From Pseudovibrio exalbescens (GTDB taxonomy: Bacteria > Pseudomonadota > Alphaproteobacteria > Rhizobiales > Stappiaceae), in the NCBI RefSeq assembly GCF_028737195.1, contig NZ_JAQZAJ010000001.1, positions 744,001 through 808,000 on the forward strand: a stretch of DNA of 64,000 bases, read 5' to 3'. The notes beneath the pieces were generated by a model that worked only from the letters and a program-made list of their open reading frames with translations, had not been told where the DNA came from and did not search any database. The position numbers were made by a program, and so were the translations under genes. This document shows, one piece after another, positions 63,246-64,000 of the stretch (positions within the stretch are counted from its first letter, which is position 1; every line of letters begins with the position of its first letter).

Positions 63246-64000
63246 CTAGAAAAACTCCAAGCGGTTTACCGTAGAAACGTTTGAGATCAGCGGTGAGATG
63301 ATCTGCAGGAACTTGCCAAACTCTGCGGTTGGATGGTTAGCGACATATAGGATGTCCTTATCCTTCATTTGCACAAACCGCGCCCGAAGGAACCCGTCCG
63401 CATTTCGCAGGTTCAGGCGATAAACCACCGGCACCAAGGTGTAAGCCGAAACGTGAGCATCAAACCGCCCCGGTGCCATTTGACGAACCAGCCCCGCCTC
63501 CTCGAACCTGAACAGGAAGATGCCAGCAGGATCGGCAGTGAAGTCCCGAATACCGCCCACATAGGCCAGCGCTTCTGCTAGCGTTACTTCCTGCGTCCGG
63601 AATGGAACCAGCTGTTCTTTGGTCACCGCCCCAAACACTGAGAAGCTACGCGGGCGATGGGAGAGCAAAATGTTGTCTCCCGAAGACACCCAAATGTTGT
63701 TCTGCGGATTTTCGATCAGGTCTTCAAAACGGGCGGTACCTGAACGCGATCCGCGTTTGAGCGTCACGACGGTTTCATAGGAGGCTTCACGTGCCCCTCC
63801 CGCTTCGGCAACCAGCTCCAGCAGTTTGGAGCCACGAATTGAGATCGGATAGCGCCCTGGCTTGACCACGTCTCCCACGACAACTGCGCTGTTGCTCTGG
63901 TTGCTCAGGACCGTGATCAGCACTTGAGGTTCGATCGCCTTTCCGATCAGCTTGTTTTGGACCGTCGTTCGCAGCCCTTCAACGGACAGACCCGCAGCGC
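63246..64000 (-). CDS. Wza-type polysaccharide export protein, N-terminus cut by window edge
   Basis: The last 251 residues of a polysaccharide biosynthesis/export protein. The frame stays open to 64000, starting within the Poly_export domain (AAGLSVEGLRTTVQNKL... EPQVLITV), followed by two SLBB domains (VVVGDVVKPGRYPI near the start, FSVFGAVTKEQLVPF) and a C-terminal part (RFVQMKDKDILYVANHP). Such lipoproteins form the outer-membrane channel for capsule export. It is upstream of the KpsS-like genes on the same strand, with 104 bp between. Confidence 0.87.
   Translation of the reverse strand, partial: AAGLSVEGLRTTVQNKLIGKAIEPQVLITVLSNQSNSAVVVGDVVKPGRYPISIRGSKLLELVAEAGGAREASYETVVTLKRGSRSGTARFEDLIENPQNNIWVSSGDNILLSHRPRSFSVFGAVTKEQLVPFRTQEVTLAEALAYVGGIRDFTADPAGIFLFRFEEAGLVRQMAPGRFDAHVSAYTLVPVVYRLNLRNADGFLRARFVQMKDKDILYVANHPTAEFGKFLQIISPLISNVSTVNRLEFF

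Overview
The window is an unbroken piece of an alphaproteobacterial chromosome. The flagellar genes are of the rhizobial type: FlbT, FlaF, MotC, MotE, an FtcR/Rem-type regulator, and DUF6468 and DUF1217 proteins placed among fliM/fliN and flgF/fliI. This points to the Hyphomicrobiales (Rhizobiales). The moderate GC content and the mix of genes would suit a marine Stappiaceae or Pseudovibrio-like organism, but that is inference and no species is claimed. I see no insertion sequence, phage, CRISPR array or rRNA. One tRNA gene, tRNA-Val(UAC), is present.

Layout. 1-9.4 kb is housekeeping: a class II DAHP synthase cut by the left edge, a gamma-glutamylcyclotransferase-like gene beside glutathione reductase, a DUF2059 exported protein, rpiA, a phosphoglycolate phosphatase, an MFS transporter, tRNA-Val, a small membrane protein and a stand-alone trpB-like gene. 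9.6-17.0 kb is a dipeptide ABC transporter: dppB-C-D-F flanked by two closely similar dppA genes. 17.8-20.1 kb holds slyX, a succinylglutamate-desuccinylase/aspartoacylase-type gene and a GntR/FCD regulator. 20.1-55.9 kb is almost purely flagellar. 56.2-64.0 kb holds a PilZ protein, UDP-glucose dehydrogenase and a capsular (Kps-type) polysaccharide block: an SDR enzyme, a KpsC-like protein, two tandem KpsS-like proteins and a Wza-type export protein cut by the right edge.

The flagellar block contains several transcription units. Unit A runs leftward: flgE-flgK-flgL-flaF-flbT-flgD-fliQ-flhA-fliR, then fliJ-like, flgJ, flgN-like, a FliL-like membrane protein and a small unknown. Unit B runs leftward: fliF-fliH-like-motB-motC-fliK-transglycosylase. 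Unit C runs leftward: flgB-flgC-fliE-flgG-flgA-flgI-motE-flgH-fliL-fliP. Unit D runs leftward: motA-fliM-DUF6468-fliN-fliG-flhB and an unknown gene. Unit E diverges from motA and runs rightward: DUF1217-flgF-unknown-fliI. The ftcR-type regulator lies convergent to fliI. Together these give rod, hook, rings, C-ring, export gate and stator. Flagellin genes, fliO, fliD, fliS and visN/visR were not found.

The most interesting points are: a MotB whose enlarged periplasmic linker carries nine in-register degenerate octapeptide repeats; a perfect CtrA-type site upstream of an ftcR gene that sits away from its usual place and lacks the canonical phospho-acceptor Asp; several unrecognised proteins embedded in flagellar operons; a second FliL-like protein; and a capsule locus with duplicated KpsS and a single-module KpsC. 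I did not find a clearly separate, wholly new system.
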